NCBI RefSeq assembly: GCF_003171675.1
Contig: NZ_QFZQ01000006.1
Coordinates: 365,564-429,563 of the forward strand
DNA: 64,000 nucleotides
Origin: Reichenbachiella versicolor
GTDB taxonomy: Bacteria > Bacteroidota > Bacteroidia > Cytophagales > Cyclobacteriaceae
Direction: 5' to 3'
In this document: in pieces, positions 1 through 10,520 of the stretch
How the letters are laid out: the number at the start of each line of letters is the position of its first letter
Numbering within the stretch: position 1 is the first letter of the stretch
Position numbers and translations under genes: made by a program
The notes under the pieces: generated by a model
What the model was told of the DNA's origin: nothing
Databases searched by the model: none
The model's input: the letters and a program-made list of their open reading frames with translations, nothing else

Positions 1-922
1 CAAACTCACGTGCATCATTATTTAAATCAAATGGCTCTGTTGAGAAATCAACATCAACTATCATAGGAATACTTACAGAATCAGTACGACCAGGAACTAT
101 AACACCATCGGCATCCAAGCTTTTACCCTTTCTACTTGCAAAAAACACCATTCTATACTTGGCTTTTTGATTGAAAGTAAACTTGGCATCTCCACCTCCT
201 GTTGCATTTCCAACATGTTCATCAGTTTCTAAATCATACACTTTCAAAGATCGTCCATCAGGTCTATCCCACTCTGTATGGTCTCTAAATGTTAAGAAAT
301 CTCCTTCCTTAATTTTTAAGGTATCAATTTCATTAGGAATAGTATCTGTCAGATTTTGATAAACTACATCTCCTGTCATATCAAAAACTTCTATTAAGGG
401 AGTAAGCGTATCATAAACCGACACTAAAAATGTTTGGTCAATAACCCATAAACCTAAACTATCACTCCACTCAGAACCGACAACTCCTGCCAATCCCACT
501 TCATCAGAAGCTTTATCTGGACTACCTCTAAAAGTTACAGAATCCTTAAAGGTGTTAAACAATCTAACCTTAAGAGTATCTCCACCATAAGAAAAATAGG
601 TAATAATAGTAGACTCTGAAGTAACTGTATCCGTAGTGTTCTTAATAAACTTCTCAATATTTGGCTGGTTTCTTACTAACCCGCCATCCATAAAGAAAAT
701 ACCACTATCTACCATCCAATAATGATCCACTGCTCCTTGCGATAGATCCACAAAAGTTTCATAACTATTTCTAGCTTGTAATGTTCTGAGGTGAGTCTCT
801 CTAAAATGAGATGTATACCATCCTACATCAGAAAACTCTGTCTTTTCTATTGCCTCTTTTTCACAAGCCATAAATAGACCCGAGATTAAGGCGAACACCA
901 ATATTATATGCTTATTATTCAT
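1..922 (-). CDS. SusE-like surface lipoprotein (partial, runs off left edge)
   Basis: The frame is open from an ATG at 922 to the left edge (about 307 codons), with no stop seen. It begins with a lipoprotein signal (hydrophobic stretch ending GLFMAC, lipid-attachment Cys20). The mature part resembles the lipoprotein at 22688-24346: both have a DLSQG motif followed by a description-like beta-rich region, and stretches such as LGLWVIDQTF/LQLWVIDTTF match closely. It is the third gene after SusC and SusD (12 nt gap), the position of SusE-type surface glycan-binding proteins. The role inferred is glycan capture at the outer membrane next to the SusCD importer. The C-terminal half, where the carbohydrate-binding module of its paralogue lies, is outside the window. 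The ligand cannot be told. Confidence 0.8.
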   Translation of the reverse strand, partial: MNNKHIILVFALISGLFMACEKEAIEKTEFSDVGWYTSHFRETHLRTLQARNSYETFVDLSQGAVDHYWMVDSGIFFMDGGLVRNQPNIEKFIKNTTDTVTSESTIITYFSYGGDTLKVRLFNTFKDSVTFRGSPDKASDEVGLAGVVGSEWSDSLGLWVIDQTFLVSVYDTLTPLIEVFDMTGDVVYQNLTDTIPNEIDTLKIKEGDFLTFRDHTEWDRPDGRSLKVYDLETDEHVGNATGGGDAKFTFNQKAKYRMVFFASRKGKSLDADGVIVPGRTDSVSIPMIVDVDFSTEPFDLNNDAREF

Positions 923-934
923 GGTTCTATTTAT

Positions 935-2857
935 TTATCTTCCAAAAATGAAAGGGTTAGCAGTTATTTCTCCATTAGGAATCGGAAGATAGGCATGATC
1001 TTCTTCTCTAAAGTTTTCAGAAGCAGTTCTATAATCTGCATAAATACGAGTCCACTCAGCCCTTTTAGTTTGATCTGGATCAAGCCCTGGGAATATAACT
1101 ACACCAAATTTTTGTCTAGATACAAACTCCCCGCTCTCTCCTCTTGTTTCGTCAAAAGCTAGGTATTTATGATCTTCACTATAATAAACACTGTCCTTGA
1201 GTCCATCAAATCTCTCTTTTAGCACTCCCCATCTTCTTAAATCTCTTTGTCGAATAGCATGTCCTTCAATGGCTAATTCTAATGGTCTCTCAACATACAT
1301 TATATGTTGCATCAATTCTTCACCATCCGTAATAGACTTCCAAGAATCAAAAGCACCACTTCCATCAACATTATAATAAAACCTCTCTCTATTAAGAGCA
1401 TCATCTCCATGATCATAATCTGGATTTTGGGCAGGACTTCCGATTAATTTAGCTCCTGCTCTAAATCTAACCCTATTAACCAAAGCCATAGCTTCAGTTA
1501 AACTTCCATCAGATAATTGCAGTAAAGCTTCCGCATGCATTAGATAAACATCTGCCAATCGAATCAAACTAAAATTCAATGCAGATCTACCAAGCACATT
1601 TGATACATCATTTTCTGATCCGAAATTTTCCCAATTAGAGAATTTTTTGAAATAGGCATATTCACTTCCATTAAAACGAGCTTTTCTAGCGGGAGAATCT
1701 TGATAATAATCAATTGAATCATCGTCAACCAAAGCTATTGAGTATGAAGTCCTCAATGAGTAAAAATTCTTTACCTGTCCTGTAATGTGAGGATCAGTAC
1801 CCATTCCTTCATCTAAATCTAAATCGCTATACTGAGGATGTTGAGTATAAACTGGGTTAGACTTATCTATTGAATCTTTTTTATACTGTACGGCCAACCA
1901 AGCAGATGGATAAATAGATCTAAACCCACCTACTGGAGACACTAATCTATTATAACTGTTTGAAATTTGGTTTGCATCGTTAATTCCTAATTCAGACTTC
2001 TCAAAAAGAGCATAGTTAATCTCTAATATTGATTCAGAATTATGTTCTCCAGCTATATTGAAATTATCACCATAAAACGGAGTCAATGAATAGCCATACT
2101 CATAGGTCTTTTCAAAGTGTTCAATAGCTTCTCTCCAATTGCCTTCATATAGATGTACTTTTCCAATCAATGCTGCTGCAGTTCCTGCAGAAGCTAAACC
2201 TTCTATACCTTCTAAAGACTCTGGACCAACTAAATTATTCATTGCAAATTCTAAATCCTCAAGAATAAATTGCACTGTTTTCTCTTTGTCCCTGTTGACA
2301 GTAGGATATAGCTCTTCTTCTGTTTCAGGAATTTTATCTACAACTACAACTTCTCCATTATTGAACGAATTGTAAGCCCAAAAATGAAACAAGCCTCTAA
2401 AGAACCTTCCTTGCCCCATTAAAAAATTATAGTTTAAAGTATCCGCCTTAGTAGGTAATTGACTTGCATCCATATTCTCTAGAGCGGTTATTACTTGATT
2501 GGCTTGAAATATACCCGTATATATTCTAGAATATTTGTTATTAATATCTCCAGAAGCCTCATTAAAGTTCTGATTATAAAATACATTCGTAGTATTTGGA
2601 CGTCCAAAACCTGGCCAAGTTAAATCAGATCTATCTGACTCATATCTAAACATTACTGCCTGAGAATTAGCTAAAGTTCTGTAACAAGCAAATACTCCAT
2701 ACTGAACCTCATTAAGTGTTTTCCAAAACTCTTCTACAGGAATCCTGTTTGGGTTTTTTTGCTCTTCAAAATAGTCTTCGCATCCGGTAATAGAAACCAT
2801 CAATACCGACGCTAACATGATTGTTATTGTTTTAAATATTTTCATTTTATTCGGCAT
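935..2857 (-). CDS. SusD/RagB family outer-membrane lipoprotein
   Basis: 640 aa with a lipoprotein signal (Cys26 after VSITG). SusD-family features are visible: an N-terminal helical part with NPNRIPVEEFWKTLNE, the RFFRGLFHFWAYNSF region and an RPLELAIEGHAIRQRDLRRWG segment near the C-terminus, all typical of the TPR-based RagB/SusD fold. SusD proteins cap the SusC TonB-dependent channel and bind the glycan. It follows SusC by 7 nt, so it is surely co-transcribed with it. A second in-frame ATG at 2845 would give a more ordinary signal peptide (MKIFKTITIML), so the start is uncertain by four codons. It is paralogous to the SusD at 24367-26271, sharing the RIYTGIFQANQVI/VLYTGIFRANQVI and RPLEL..EG..IRQ.DLRRWG blocks. 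Confidence 0.95.
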   Translation of the reverse strand: MPNKMKIFKTITIMLASVLMVSITGCEDYFEEQKNPNRIPVEEFWKTLNEVQYGVFACYRTLANSQAVMFRYESDRSDLTWPGFGRPNTTNVFYNQNFNEASGDINNKYSRIYTGIFQANQVITALENMDASQLPTKADTLNYNFLMGQGRFFRGLFHFWAYNSFNNGEVVVVDKIPETEEELYPTVNRDKEKTVQFILEDLEFAMNNLVGPESLEGIEGLASAGTAAALIGKVHLYEGNWREAIEHFEKTYEYGYSLTPFYGDNFNIAGEHNSESILEINYALFEKSELGINDANQISNSYNRLVSPVGGFRSIYPSAWLAVQYKKDSIDKSNPVYTQHPQYSDLDLDEGMGTDPHITGQVKNFYSLRTSYSIALVDDDSIDYYQDSPARKARFNGSEYAYFKKFSNWENFGSENDVSNVLGRSALNFSLIRLADVYLMHAEALLQLSDGSLTEAMALVNRVRFRAGAKLIGSPAQNPDYDHGDDALNRERFYYNVDGSGAFDSWKSITDGEELMQHIMYVERPLELAIEGHAIRQRDLRRWGVLKERFDGLKDSVYYSEDHKYLAFDETRGESGEFVSRQKFGVVIFPGLDPDQTKRAEWTRIYADYRTASENFREEDHAYLPIPNGEITANPFIFGR

Positions 2858-2864
2858 TTAACTA

Positions 2865-5800
2865 TTAAAACTGAATTTGGATACCTCCTCTATACACGGC
2901 ACTTAATGGATAAGTCCCCTTATCTATTCCTCTTGAGGCAAAAGACGACCTTCCGGCTGTACTATCGTATCCTGCAACTTCAGGATCAAACCCTGAATAC
3001 TCAGTTAATGTAAGTACATTCTGACCTGAGGCGTAAACTCTTATTCTTGTTAGCTTAATAGACTCTACCCACCTTTTAGGAAGCGTATATCCTAATGAAA
3101 TAGTTCTTAATCTAATGTAAGATCCGTCCTCTATCCAATAATCAGAGAAACTTCGAGCATTAGGATGATCTTTTGAATAGAATACCGGTACTTCAGTATC
3201 TGGATTAGAAGGAGACCATTGGTATAATAAGTCTCCATGCCTTTTCTCTTTGATAGCAAAAGCTCTATTTCCATTAATCAACTCAGAACCAACAGAAGCA
3301 TACCAGTCCATTGAAAAGTCTATACCTTTCCAATTACATCCAAAGTTCAAACCTAAAGTGTAATCAGGCATCCAGCTACCAGCATAATACCTATCATCAT
3401 CATCGATGATGCCATCTCCATTGCGATCCACAAATTTTAAATCTCCCATTCTAGCTCCTTCATCTAGCTTCTGATATTGTTCTAATTCTACTTCACTGTC
3501 AATCAAACCATCTGTTTCAAGTAGATAAAATGATCCAGCCTCTCTACCTACTTGTAAAGCAGAAACAACATCCTCACCAGCTCCATTAATCACTGTACTT
3601 CCTGCTAAATATTGTCTATCAGCAAGGCCACTGATTTTGGTAACTTCGTTACGGATAATACTCAAGTTGACACCTATATTATAGGTAAAATCCCCTTTCT
3701 TTCTATAACTAGCAGCTAGTTCTACACCTTTATTGACCATATTACCCACATTTCTAATAACTCTACCAGTGTTTCCTGTACCAGCTCCTGCTGATAAAGG
3801 CAATTGCACAGGCATCAACATATCTGTTTTATCAGTATAAAAAACATCCGCGTTAACTTGAATTTGATTGTTAAGCATATACATGTCCAAACCTAAGTTT
3901 CTTTGAACTGTTACCTCCCATTTGATATCTTCATCAACGTAACTTTCTTGAACTCCTCCGAATCCCAACCTAGCATTATCATCTAAGCCTATTGGATAAT
4001 CCTTACCTAAAACGATTACTGGCTGATAAGCATAGTCATTGATACCTTGATTACCTACTGTACCATAACTTGCTCTAAGCTTAAAAGTATTGACCACCCC
4101 AGCAATAGGATCCCAGAATGGCTCATCAGAGACATTCCAACCTAAGGAAGCTGAAGGAAAATAACCAACATTATTATCTGGTGAGAACCTAGAAGACTGA
4201 TCCCTTCTCATACTCACACTCAAAAGGTACTTGCTCTTATAATCATACTGAACCCTTCCTAACATACCCACTATTGTAGAAGTTCTATTGTTGTTAGACT
4301 GTACTCTTGGGTCAATTAATGCTCCATCAAGAGCTGTCACTTCATTACTTACTAGATCAAATTTTTCACCCCAGAAATTTTCTCTTGTATACTTTTCAGT
4401 TGAAAAATTCACCAATGCAGTAAGCTTATGCTTTTTGTTAAACTTCTTCGTATACTGAGTATTAGTTTCCCAAACTGTTTTAGTATTTCGATTATGTGTA
4501 TTTCGAACTCTTGATCGACTTTGTTGCGCTTGTAGCTCACCATCATCATTAAATACTATAAAAGAAGGATTGATCAGCTTTCTTAAACCATCATCAAAAG
4601 TGCCCGCCAGTCTAGTAGTAACTGTCCAACCTGGCATAATAGTATAGCGAGCATCTATATTTCCATTGAATTGATTTCTCCTTTCGGTATCACGTTGGGA
4701 GAACCTGTAAAGTACATTATTGAGGTTATTGAGCTGTCCATCAGATATATCACCTTCTACTAAAAAGCCTTCTGGTATGATAGGGTTTTGAACATCTATA
4801 CTCTCTCTAAGTGGATTATATCTAATTGCAGTTTCTAATGAATTGAATGGAACTCTTTTCTGATCAGATATTATGGTCATCAGATTAGTTCTGATCATCC
4901 ATTTTTTATCCTTATAAGTCATATTGGCACGTGAATTGAACCTCTCATACTTTGATTTCAGTATAGTACCATCCTGAGTAAAATATGCTCCACTTAAGTT
5001 GAACCTTACTTGATCTGTACCACCTGAAACATTTACTGAATGATTCTGCATAAGAGCATTGTCAGAAATAACATCTTCTGCCAATTGGGTATTTTGAGTC
5101 AAATTAGCTGCATTGTTTTCAAGGTTCATCCACTCTGTTTCATATGTAGCAGAAGGGCCCTTTAAGTTAAATTGTTGCTGAAAATCTACATATAACTGCT
5201 CATCAGCTTGAAGCAAGTCTGTTCTAGACTGTATATTTTGAATACCTACGTAAGAATCAATATTCACTTTAAGTGAACCTGGCTCACCTTGTTTCGTCGT
5301 AACAAGAATTACACCTGCAGCTCCTCTTGATCCATATATTGCCGCTGACGCTGCATCTTTCAAGACGTCAATGGATTCGATCTCATTGGGAGAAAGTCTT
5401 GGCTCATCACCTCTATCATATGGAACACCGTCTACTACCCATAATGGAGCATTTTGGCCAAAAACAGAAGTTACACCTCTAATTAAGATGTTAGCAGTTG
5501 AACCAGGAGCTCCAGAGGAGGCTTGTACGTTTACTCCTGCAATTTGCCCTTGAAGTGCTGTAGAAACATCTGGTGTAGCAGATCTGAGAAGCTCTTCTTT
5601 TCCTACGCTTGCAACCGCACCCGTCACTTCCTTTTTTGTCTGTTCACCGTAACCAATCATTACGATCTCTTCTAGCATCTCTGTTTCAACTTCCAACACT
5701 ACATCAACAACGGCTTGAGCACCGATTTCTTTGACTTGTGTAGCATAACCAATAAAACTGAAACTTAGCTGGGTAGCGCCTTCTGGTATTTTGATAGAGT

Positions 5801-6017
5801 AATTACCATCAATATCCGTGATCGTTCCCGTAGTAGTACCTGGTATGGTAATGGTAACCCCTGGTAAATCAGAATTGTCTTCGGAGGCTTTTACCTTGCC
5901 TGAAATCACTCGTTGAGCGAGTGCTGCTGGTGCCGTAGCCATGAATAATAGTAGCATAACCACTATACTCTTGAGGCTAATTGCTGGATACACCGAGCAA
6001 TGTAGTCTTTCTCTCAT
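2865..6017 (-). CDS. SusC/RagA family TonB-dependent transporter
   Basis: 1050 aa outer-membrane receptor. In order: signal peptide ending near residue 35 (APAALAQ), a carboxypeptidase-regulatory-like beta domain (about 38-120, ISGKV...DIDGNYSI), the SusC signature EEIVMIGYGEQTKKEVTGAV, a plug (LQGQIAGVNVQ, IRGVTSVFG, VVDGVP, DVLKDAASAAIYGSRGAAGVILVTTKQG), then a 22-strand-type barrel ending in aromatic QIQF. It imports oligosaccharides using TonB energy together with the SusD lipoprotein. First gene of the SusC-SusD-SusE-like operon, divergent from the HTCS at 6342. The N-terminal signal is long (20 residues before the hydrophobic core). Closely related to the SusC at 26301-29396, sharing long near-identical plug blocks, which points to duplication of the module. 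Confidence 0.97.
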   Translation of the reverse strand: MRERLHCSVYPAISLKSIVVMLLLFMATAPAALAQRVISGKVKASEDNSDLPGVTITIPGTTTGTITDIDGNYSIKIPEGATQLSFSFIGYATQVKEIGAQAVVDVVLEVETEMLEEIVMIGYGEQTKKEVTGAVASVGKEELLRSATPDVSTALQGQIAGVNVQASSGAPGSTANILIRGVTSVFGQNAPLWVVDGVPYDRGDEPRLSPNEIESIDVLKDAASAAIYGSRGAAGVILVTTKQGEPGSLKVNIDSYVGIQNIQSRTDLLQADEQLYVDFQQQFNLKGPSATYETEWMNLENNAANLTQNTQLAEDVISDNALMQNHSVNVSGGTDQVRFNLSGAYFTQDGTILKSKYERFNSRANMTYKDKKWMIRTNLMTIISDQKRVPFNSLETAIRYNPLRESIDVQNPIIPEGFLVEGDISDGQLNNLNNVLYRFSQRDTERRNQFNGNIDARYTIMPGWTVTTRLAGTFDDGLRKLINPSFIVFNDDGELQAQQSRSRVRNTHNRNTKTVWETNTQYTKKFNKKHKLTALVNFSTEKYTRENFWGEKFDLVSNEVTALDGALIDPRVQSNNNRTSTIVGMLGRVQYDYKSKYLLSVSMRRDQSSRFSPDNNVGYFPSASLGWNVSDEPFWDPIAGVVNTFKLRASYGTVGNQGINDYAYQPVIVLGKDYPIGLDDNARLGFGGVQESYVDEDIKWEVTVQRNLGLDMYMLNNQIQVNADVFYTDKTDMLMPVQLPLSAGAGTGNTGRVIRNVGNMVNKGVELAASYRKKGDFTYNIGVNLSIIRNEVTKISGLADRQYLAGSTVINGAGEDVVSALQVGREAGSFYLLETDGLIDSEVELEQYQKLDEGARMGDLKFVDRNGDGIIDDDDRYYAGSWMPDYTLGLNFGCNWKGIDFSMDWYASVGSELINGNRAFAIKEKRHGDLLYQWSPSNPDTEVPVFYSKDHPNARSFSDYWIEDGSYIRLRTISLGYTLPKRWVESIKLTRIRVYASGQNVLTLTEYSGFDPEVAGYDSTAGRSSFASRGIDKGTYPLSAVYRGGIQIQF

Positions 6018-6341
6018 AAAGAATAATCTTAGTTTTTATTATCATACAATTGTTGAAAACAAATTTATCTTGGATCGATAGTGCTCTTGATAATAAACCA
6101 GCTACGATAAGAGGGGAATCTTCTTCAATCAGAGGGGTATATTCCCCGAATATACAGGTGTATATCAAGCAATAATGCCCAATACTCTTAATATAACGAC
6201 ATTTCACTTCTACATCACACCATTCTCTGTCGAAGTGTCTAAAACGATGTTCGATTTTATTATTATATTATTTTTGATTTACCTCTTCATTTTAAGGTTC
6301 ATAACTAAATAACTAGCTCTATTGATGGAGTTAACAAGCAT
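6018..6341. promoter_or_regulatory. Divergent intergenic region between SusC and HTCS
   Basis: 324 bp without a gene, between the start codons of SusC (minus) and the HTCS (plus), so it should hold both promoters. It contains one clear symmetric element at 6138-6154 (annotated separately) and G-rich runs nearby (ggggaa at 6113, gggg at 6134). I could not identify a convincing Bacteroidota -33/-7 promoter pair by eye. The two short open frames here are not supported as genes. Confidence 0.5.
6138..6154. promoter_or_regulatory. Perfect inverted repeat, candidate regulator-binding site
   Basis: TATATTC-CCC-GAATATA, perfect 7-bp arms around a 3-bp spacer, about 120 bp upstream of the SusC start and about 190 bp upstream of the HTCS. 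Position and symmetry suggest an operator, perhaps for the DNA-binding output of the HTCS. The function is inference only. Confidence 0.35.
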
Positions 6342-9300
6342 ATGAGAATTCTCTTAATCAGTATTATAAACTTTATAGTGATGGCTTCTGCTTTTGGTCA
6401 GACCATGTACTATGATAATTTCATATCCTACACTACCAAGGATGGTCTTTCTCAAAATGATGCCATGTGCATAATTCAAGATCTCGAGGGATATATCTGG
6501 ATAGGGACTCATGACGGACTAAACCGCTTTGATGGGTATAGTTTCGAAACTTTTGTCAATGACAACTCTGATCCTAACTCAATCGGTTGCAATCTGATCT
6601 CAGATTTGGCTTTAGACAAGTTTGGAAATATCTGGATAAGCTCTTGGGATAACGGAATCAGTGTATACGATAAAACTACAGGTACATTTCACAACTACAA
6701 CAACTCTATATTTCCAGACCTTTTTCAATCAGATCAACTACATACTATACTGGTGAGTCATGAAGGAGAAATATGGGTAGGCGGCTCTCAAGGTCTTGAG
6801 AGGTTAACAATATCTAAAGATTACAAAATAACCAACGTTACTCACTACAATACGGATCCTAGTAACTCTCCTGTCATTAGCCATCTGTATATCAACGACC
6901 TTTTTCAAGATTCCCAAGGAAATATATGGGTTACCACTTCAAGAGGCCTCAATAGGTTCATTAATACCGCTGATGGTAGGGGACAATTTATTCAATATCC
7001 GGAATTGAATAATAAAAATATCCACGCGATTATTGAGAAGGACAACGGAATCGTTATTAGTGCCGAAATCATATACTATATATCCTATCAAAGCATAAAT
7101 GCTAGTGCCCCAACCTTGAAACCTTTAACCTTCTGGAGAAATAGTAGGAATTTAATTATTACAGGAGATAATAAAATGTGGGGCTGTACTACCAAAGGGG
7201 TATTTGTTCAAGACTATTCTCTTAAGTCTAGGAGAAAACCCCATGATTTTAGAGCTCATTGGGCCAATAAACGTTCATTGAGTAGCGATATTACGACATG
7301 TGTTTATGAAGATAATAGCGGGATGATATGGATTGGAACTACAGGTGGTGGAATCAATAAGTACAATCCGAAAATTAATTTTAGACATTATACTAAAACA
7401 GATAATGTCACTAGCTTAAGGAATTCGAAGGTAAGAGCAATTTTCGAAGATTCAGCTGACAATTTATGGTTTGGCGCTATTCAAAACGGCACTAACGTTT
7501 TGACTAAAGAAGCCAGAAAAAAATCGTATGAAAAGGGGATGCTCAATGGAAACAATACCCCTTCTCTTGATGAAATGCATTTCAATGTATGCATTGATGA
7601 AATGAAACTTGGAAATAAGAGTCACATAATTCTCGGTGGAGGATACCCAACATTTCTTTCTATTGGCACTTTCGATTCTAGAAATAAAAAATTTAATTCT
7701 AGAATGGATATTCCAAGTACTGAAAAAGCTGTTTTCAGCACTCAAGTTATTGGAAATAGTCTTTGGCTTGGTACATTTCATGGAGGGCTTTACCGATATA
7801 ATTTTGACGATAATGGAAAGTTCATTGACAGAGACGAGTTCAAGAGTGGCGATGGCACAATTTCATCGGATATAGTTCGGAGTCTTACATTGGATCTTGA
7901 CAGTAATCTATGGATCGGTACTGACAATGGTCTAAACAAAATTCTAAAAGAGGATCTTTTTAAAAAGAAGCCGAGATTCATCCAATACTTTAATGATCCA
8001 GAGTTTGAATATTCTCTCTCTAGAAACTACATCCTACCCATTTTTGTCACGTCTGATAATGAAGTATGGATCGGAACGATGGGCGGTGGGCTGAACAAAG
8101 TCATCAAAGGTGATAAAGGAGACAATGATCAATTCTTACGCTATAGCACGAAAGATGGACTTCCAAATGATGTGATCAAAGCAATTCTTGAGGATAAGGA
8201 TGGAAGTTTGTGGATATCCACTAATAATGGTATTACTCACTTCGTTCCTGAAGAATTGGCAATTACTAATTATGGACTCAGCAGTGGCCTACAAGATTTG
8301 GAGTTTGGAGAGTTAGCAGCTTGGAAGACTCGAGAGGGTGAAATGCTGTTTGGTGGAGTGAATGGATTCAATGCATTTTATCCATCTCAAATCAAAGTGG
8401 ATACTATTCCTTCAAAAGTGACTTTTGATAAATTGAGTATATCAAATACACTTGTCAAGGTCAACGATACTTTGAAAAATAGAGTCGTTCTAAAACAAAG
8501 CTTAAATCAAACCAAAGAGATTAAGCTTAAACATACTGAAAACAGCTTTTCATTGGAGATGGCTGCTCTACACTATGCTGCTCCTGAGAAAAATAGATAC
8601 AAGTACTTCTTAGAAGGGTTTGACGAAAAATGGATAACGACAGATGCCTCCAATAGAATCATTCGATATACGAACCTTCCTTCTGGTGAGTATACACTAC
8701 AAGTAAAAACTAGCAATAGTCATGGGTACTGGAGTAATCCAAAGAAATTGAATATTAAGATAGCCACTGCTCCATGGTTATCTAGTTGGGCTTTTTTAGC
8801 CTATGGTATACTGTTCGTTATTTTTGTATTTCTGTCTAGACGATTTACGCTTATCAGGATTGAAAATAAAAATGAACTGGTACTTAAAAGTATGGAGCGT
8901 CAAAAATCGGAAGAGCTACATCAACTGAAACTCAAGTTTTTCACTAATATTTCGCATGAATTCCGAACTCCTCTGACTTTGATTTTGGGATTCACAGAGC
9001 GGTTGATGGACAAATCGATTGATGTTTCGGAGGATGATCGAAGTACGTACTATCAAAAGATCTACCGAAATTCAAAAGTCTTATTGAATCTTGTAAATCA
9101 GCTTCTAGGGTTTAGGAAGGCTGAGCAAGGTAAAATGAAGATCCGAGCGTCGAAAAATGACTTGACGAATTATATCCAGCTACTGGGCGCTAACTTTTAT
9201 GAACTAGCTAATCAAAAAGAAATTGATTTCAATGTCTCTTTTCCTGAGCGAATCGAAACTTGGTATGACCCAGAGGTCATTGAAAGAATCATTTTCAACC

Positions 9301-10514
9301 TCCTATCGAATGCTTTCAAACACACTCATAATGGGGGTAAAATTGATATTATCGTCGAAAGAAACGAGGAATATGTTGAAATCTCTGTCATAGATAATGG
9401 CGAGGGTATACCCGAAGATATGTATGACAAAATCTTTGAAAGGTTTAATTCTCCTGTGGAACGTGGGATGTCTGATTCGGGGATTGGTCTTTCATTTGTC
9501 AAGACGCTGGTTAACCTTCATCATGGTCAAATAATATTTGATAAAAACCGTGAAGAAGGTACTGCTTTCATTGTCTCTATACCTAGTGAGCTAAACTATT
9601 TTGAGGAAAGTGAAATCTTCGAGTCAAATGACTATGAAATCAATGAGGAAGAAGTCAACTGGTTGATCCCTGCTGAAGATGACAAGGCGGGTACTAAGGT
9701 GATCAATGGCAAGAAGGATAAAACAATTCTTATAGTAGAGGACAATGAGGATATTCGATTCTTCATCAAAGAGAATTTTGGCAATGAGTACAACATTTTC
9801 GAAGCTCCTGAAGGCGGTGCTGCTCTTGAAATATGTATCAATAACAATATAGACCTTGTCATCAGTGACTTGATGATGGAGGGAATGGATGGACTTGAGT
9901 TTACTGACAAGCTTAAATCCGACGAACGAATAAATCATATTCCTGTGATCATGCTGACTGCCAAAGATACACCTGAGGATAAGCTCGAAGGGTATAGTCA
10001 TGGTGCTGAGGCTTACATTACCAAGCCATTCAGAATAGAAGAACTAAGAACTAGAATGAAGACTATTCTTCAAACTAGAAACAATATAGTAGGTAAGTTC
10101 AGAACGACTAGCACTCAGGATTTGTCTCCTAGCGAAGTAGGTATGACGAGCATTGATGAGAAGTTCTTGCAACGTGTCATGAAATACATTGAAGAGAATA
10201 TTTCTAACTCGGAGTTTACTATTGAAATGCTGGCGCATGAATGTGGGCTGTCTCAGCATCACCTGAACAAGAAACTTAAAGCTCTAGTAGGAAGCACAGC
10301 TAATGCTTTTGTAAGGTCGATAAGGTTGAAACGAGCGGCTCAGCTATTGGTAAGAAACATGTACTCGGTCACTGAAATCATGTACGAGGTAGGGTTCAAT
10401 GACACGAAGTATTTCAGATTCTGCTTCAAAAAGGAATTTGGAATGACTCCTACGGATTATCAACGTGAGCATTCTGAAAACCCTGACAATGTAAAGGAAG
10501 AGGACGAACAGTAG
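6342..10514 (+). CDS. Hybrid two-component system sensor/regulator (HTCS)
   Basis: 1390 aa, the size and order of a PUL HTCS: signal peptide (to about residue 19), a periplasmic two-propeller sensor made of Reg_prop repeats (YIWIGTHDGLNRFDG, MIWIGTTGGGINKYN, SLWISTNNGITHF), a Y_Y_Y domain (YFLEGFDEKWITT...YTNLPSGEYTLQVK), a membrane segment at about 811-832, histidine kinase with ISHEFRTP (His872), HATPase N-box NLLSNAFKH (Asn986), a receiver with ISDLMM (Asp1176), and a C-terminal AraC-type HTH (about 1280-1380). It would sense an oligosaccharide in the periplasm and activate PUL genes. Divergent from SusC. Paralogue of the HTCS at 29626-33711. All phosphotransfer residues appear present. 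Confidence 0.97.
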   Translation: MRILLISIINFIVMASAFGQTMYYDNFISYTTKDGLSQNDAMCIIQDLEGYIWIGTHDGLNRFDGYSFETFVNDNSDPNSIGCNLISDLALDKFGNIWISSWDNGISVYDKTTGTFHNYNNSIFPDLFQSDQLHTILVSHEGEIWVGGSQGLERLTISKDYKITNVTHYNTDPSNSPVISHLYINDLFQDSQGNIWVTTSRGLNRFINTADGRGQFIQYPELNNKNIHAIIEKDNGIVISAEIIYYISYQSINASAPTLKPLTFWRNSRNLIITGDNKMWGCTTKGVFVQDYSLKSRRKPHDFRAHWANKRSLSSDITTCVYEDNSGMIWIGTTGGGINKYNPKINFRHYTKTDNVTSLRNSKVRAIFEDSADNLWFGAIQNGTNVLTKEARKKSYEKGMLNGNNTPSLDEMHFNVCIDEMKLGNKSHIILGGGYPTFLSIGTFDSRNKKFNSRMDIPSTEKAVFSTQVIGNSLWLGTFHGGLYRYNFDDNGKFIDRDEFKSGDGTISSDIVRSLTLDLDSNLWIGTDNGLNKILKEDLFKKKPRFIQYFNDPEFEYSLSRNYILPIFVTSDNEVWIGTMGGGLNKVIKGDKGDNDQFLRYSTKDGLPNDVIKAILEDKDGSLWISTNNGITHFVPEELAITNYGLSSGLQDLEFGELAAWKTREGEMLFGGVNGFNAFYPSQIKVDTIPSKVTFDKLSISNTLVKVNDTLKNRVVLKQSLNQTKEIKLKHTENSFSLEMAALHYAAPEKNRYKYFLEGFDEKWITTDASNRIIRYTNLPSGEYTLQVKTSNSHGYWSNPKKLNIKIATAPWLSSWAFLAYGILFVIFVFLSRRFTLIRIENKNELVLKSMERQKSEELHQLKLKFFTNISHEFRTPLTLILGFTERLMDKSIDVSEDDRSTYYQKIYRNSKVLLNLVNQLLGFRKAEQGKMKIRASKNDLTNYIQLLGANFYELANQKEIDFNVSFPERIETWYDPEVIERIIFNLLSNAFKHTHNGGKIDIIVERNEEYVEISVIDNGEGIPEDMYDKIFERFNSPVERGMSDSGIGLSFVKTLVNLHHGQIIFDKNREEGTAFIVSIPSELNYFEESEIFESNDYEINEEEVNWLIPAEDDKAGTKVINGKKDKTILIVEDNEDIRFFIKENFGNEYNIFEAPEGGAALEICINNNIDLVISDLMMEGMDGLEFTDKLKSDERINHIPVIMLTAKDTPEDKLEGYSHGAEAYITKPFRIEELRTRMKTILQTRNNIVGKFRTTSTQDLSPSEVGMTSIDEKFLQRVMKYIEENISNSEFTIEMLAHECGLSQHHLNKKLKALVGSTANAFVRSIRLKRAAQLLVRNMYSVTEIMYEVGFNDTKYFRFCFKKEFGMTPTDYQREHSENPDNVKEEDEQ

Positions 10515-10520
10515 AATCCA

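Noticed and set aside
5977..6207. 76-codon minus-strand frame upstream of SusC.
   Set aside because: It overlaps the SusC start and promoter region, has no family likeness or signal, and looks like chance.
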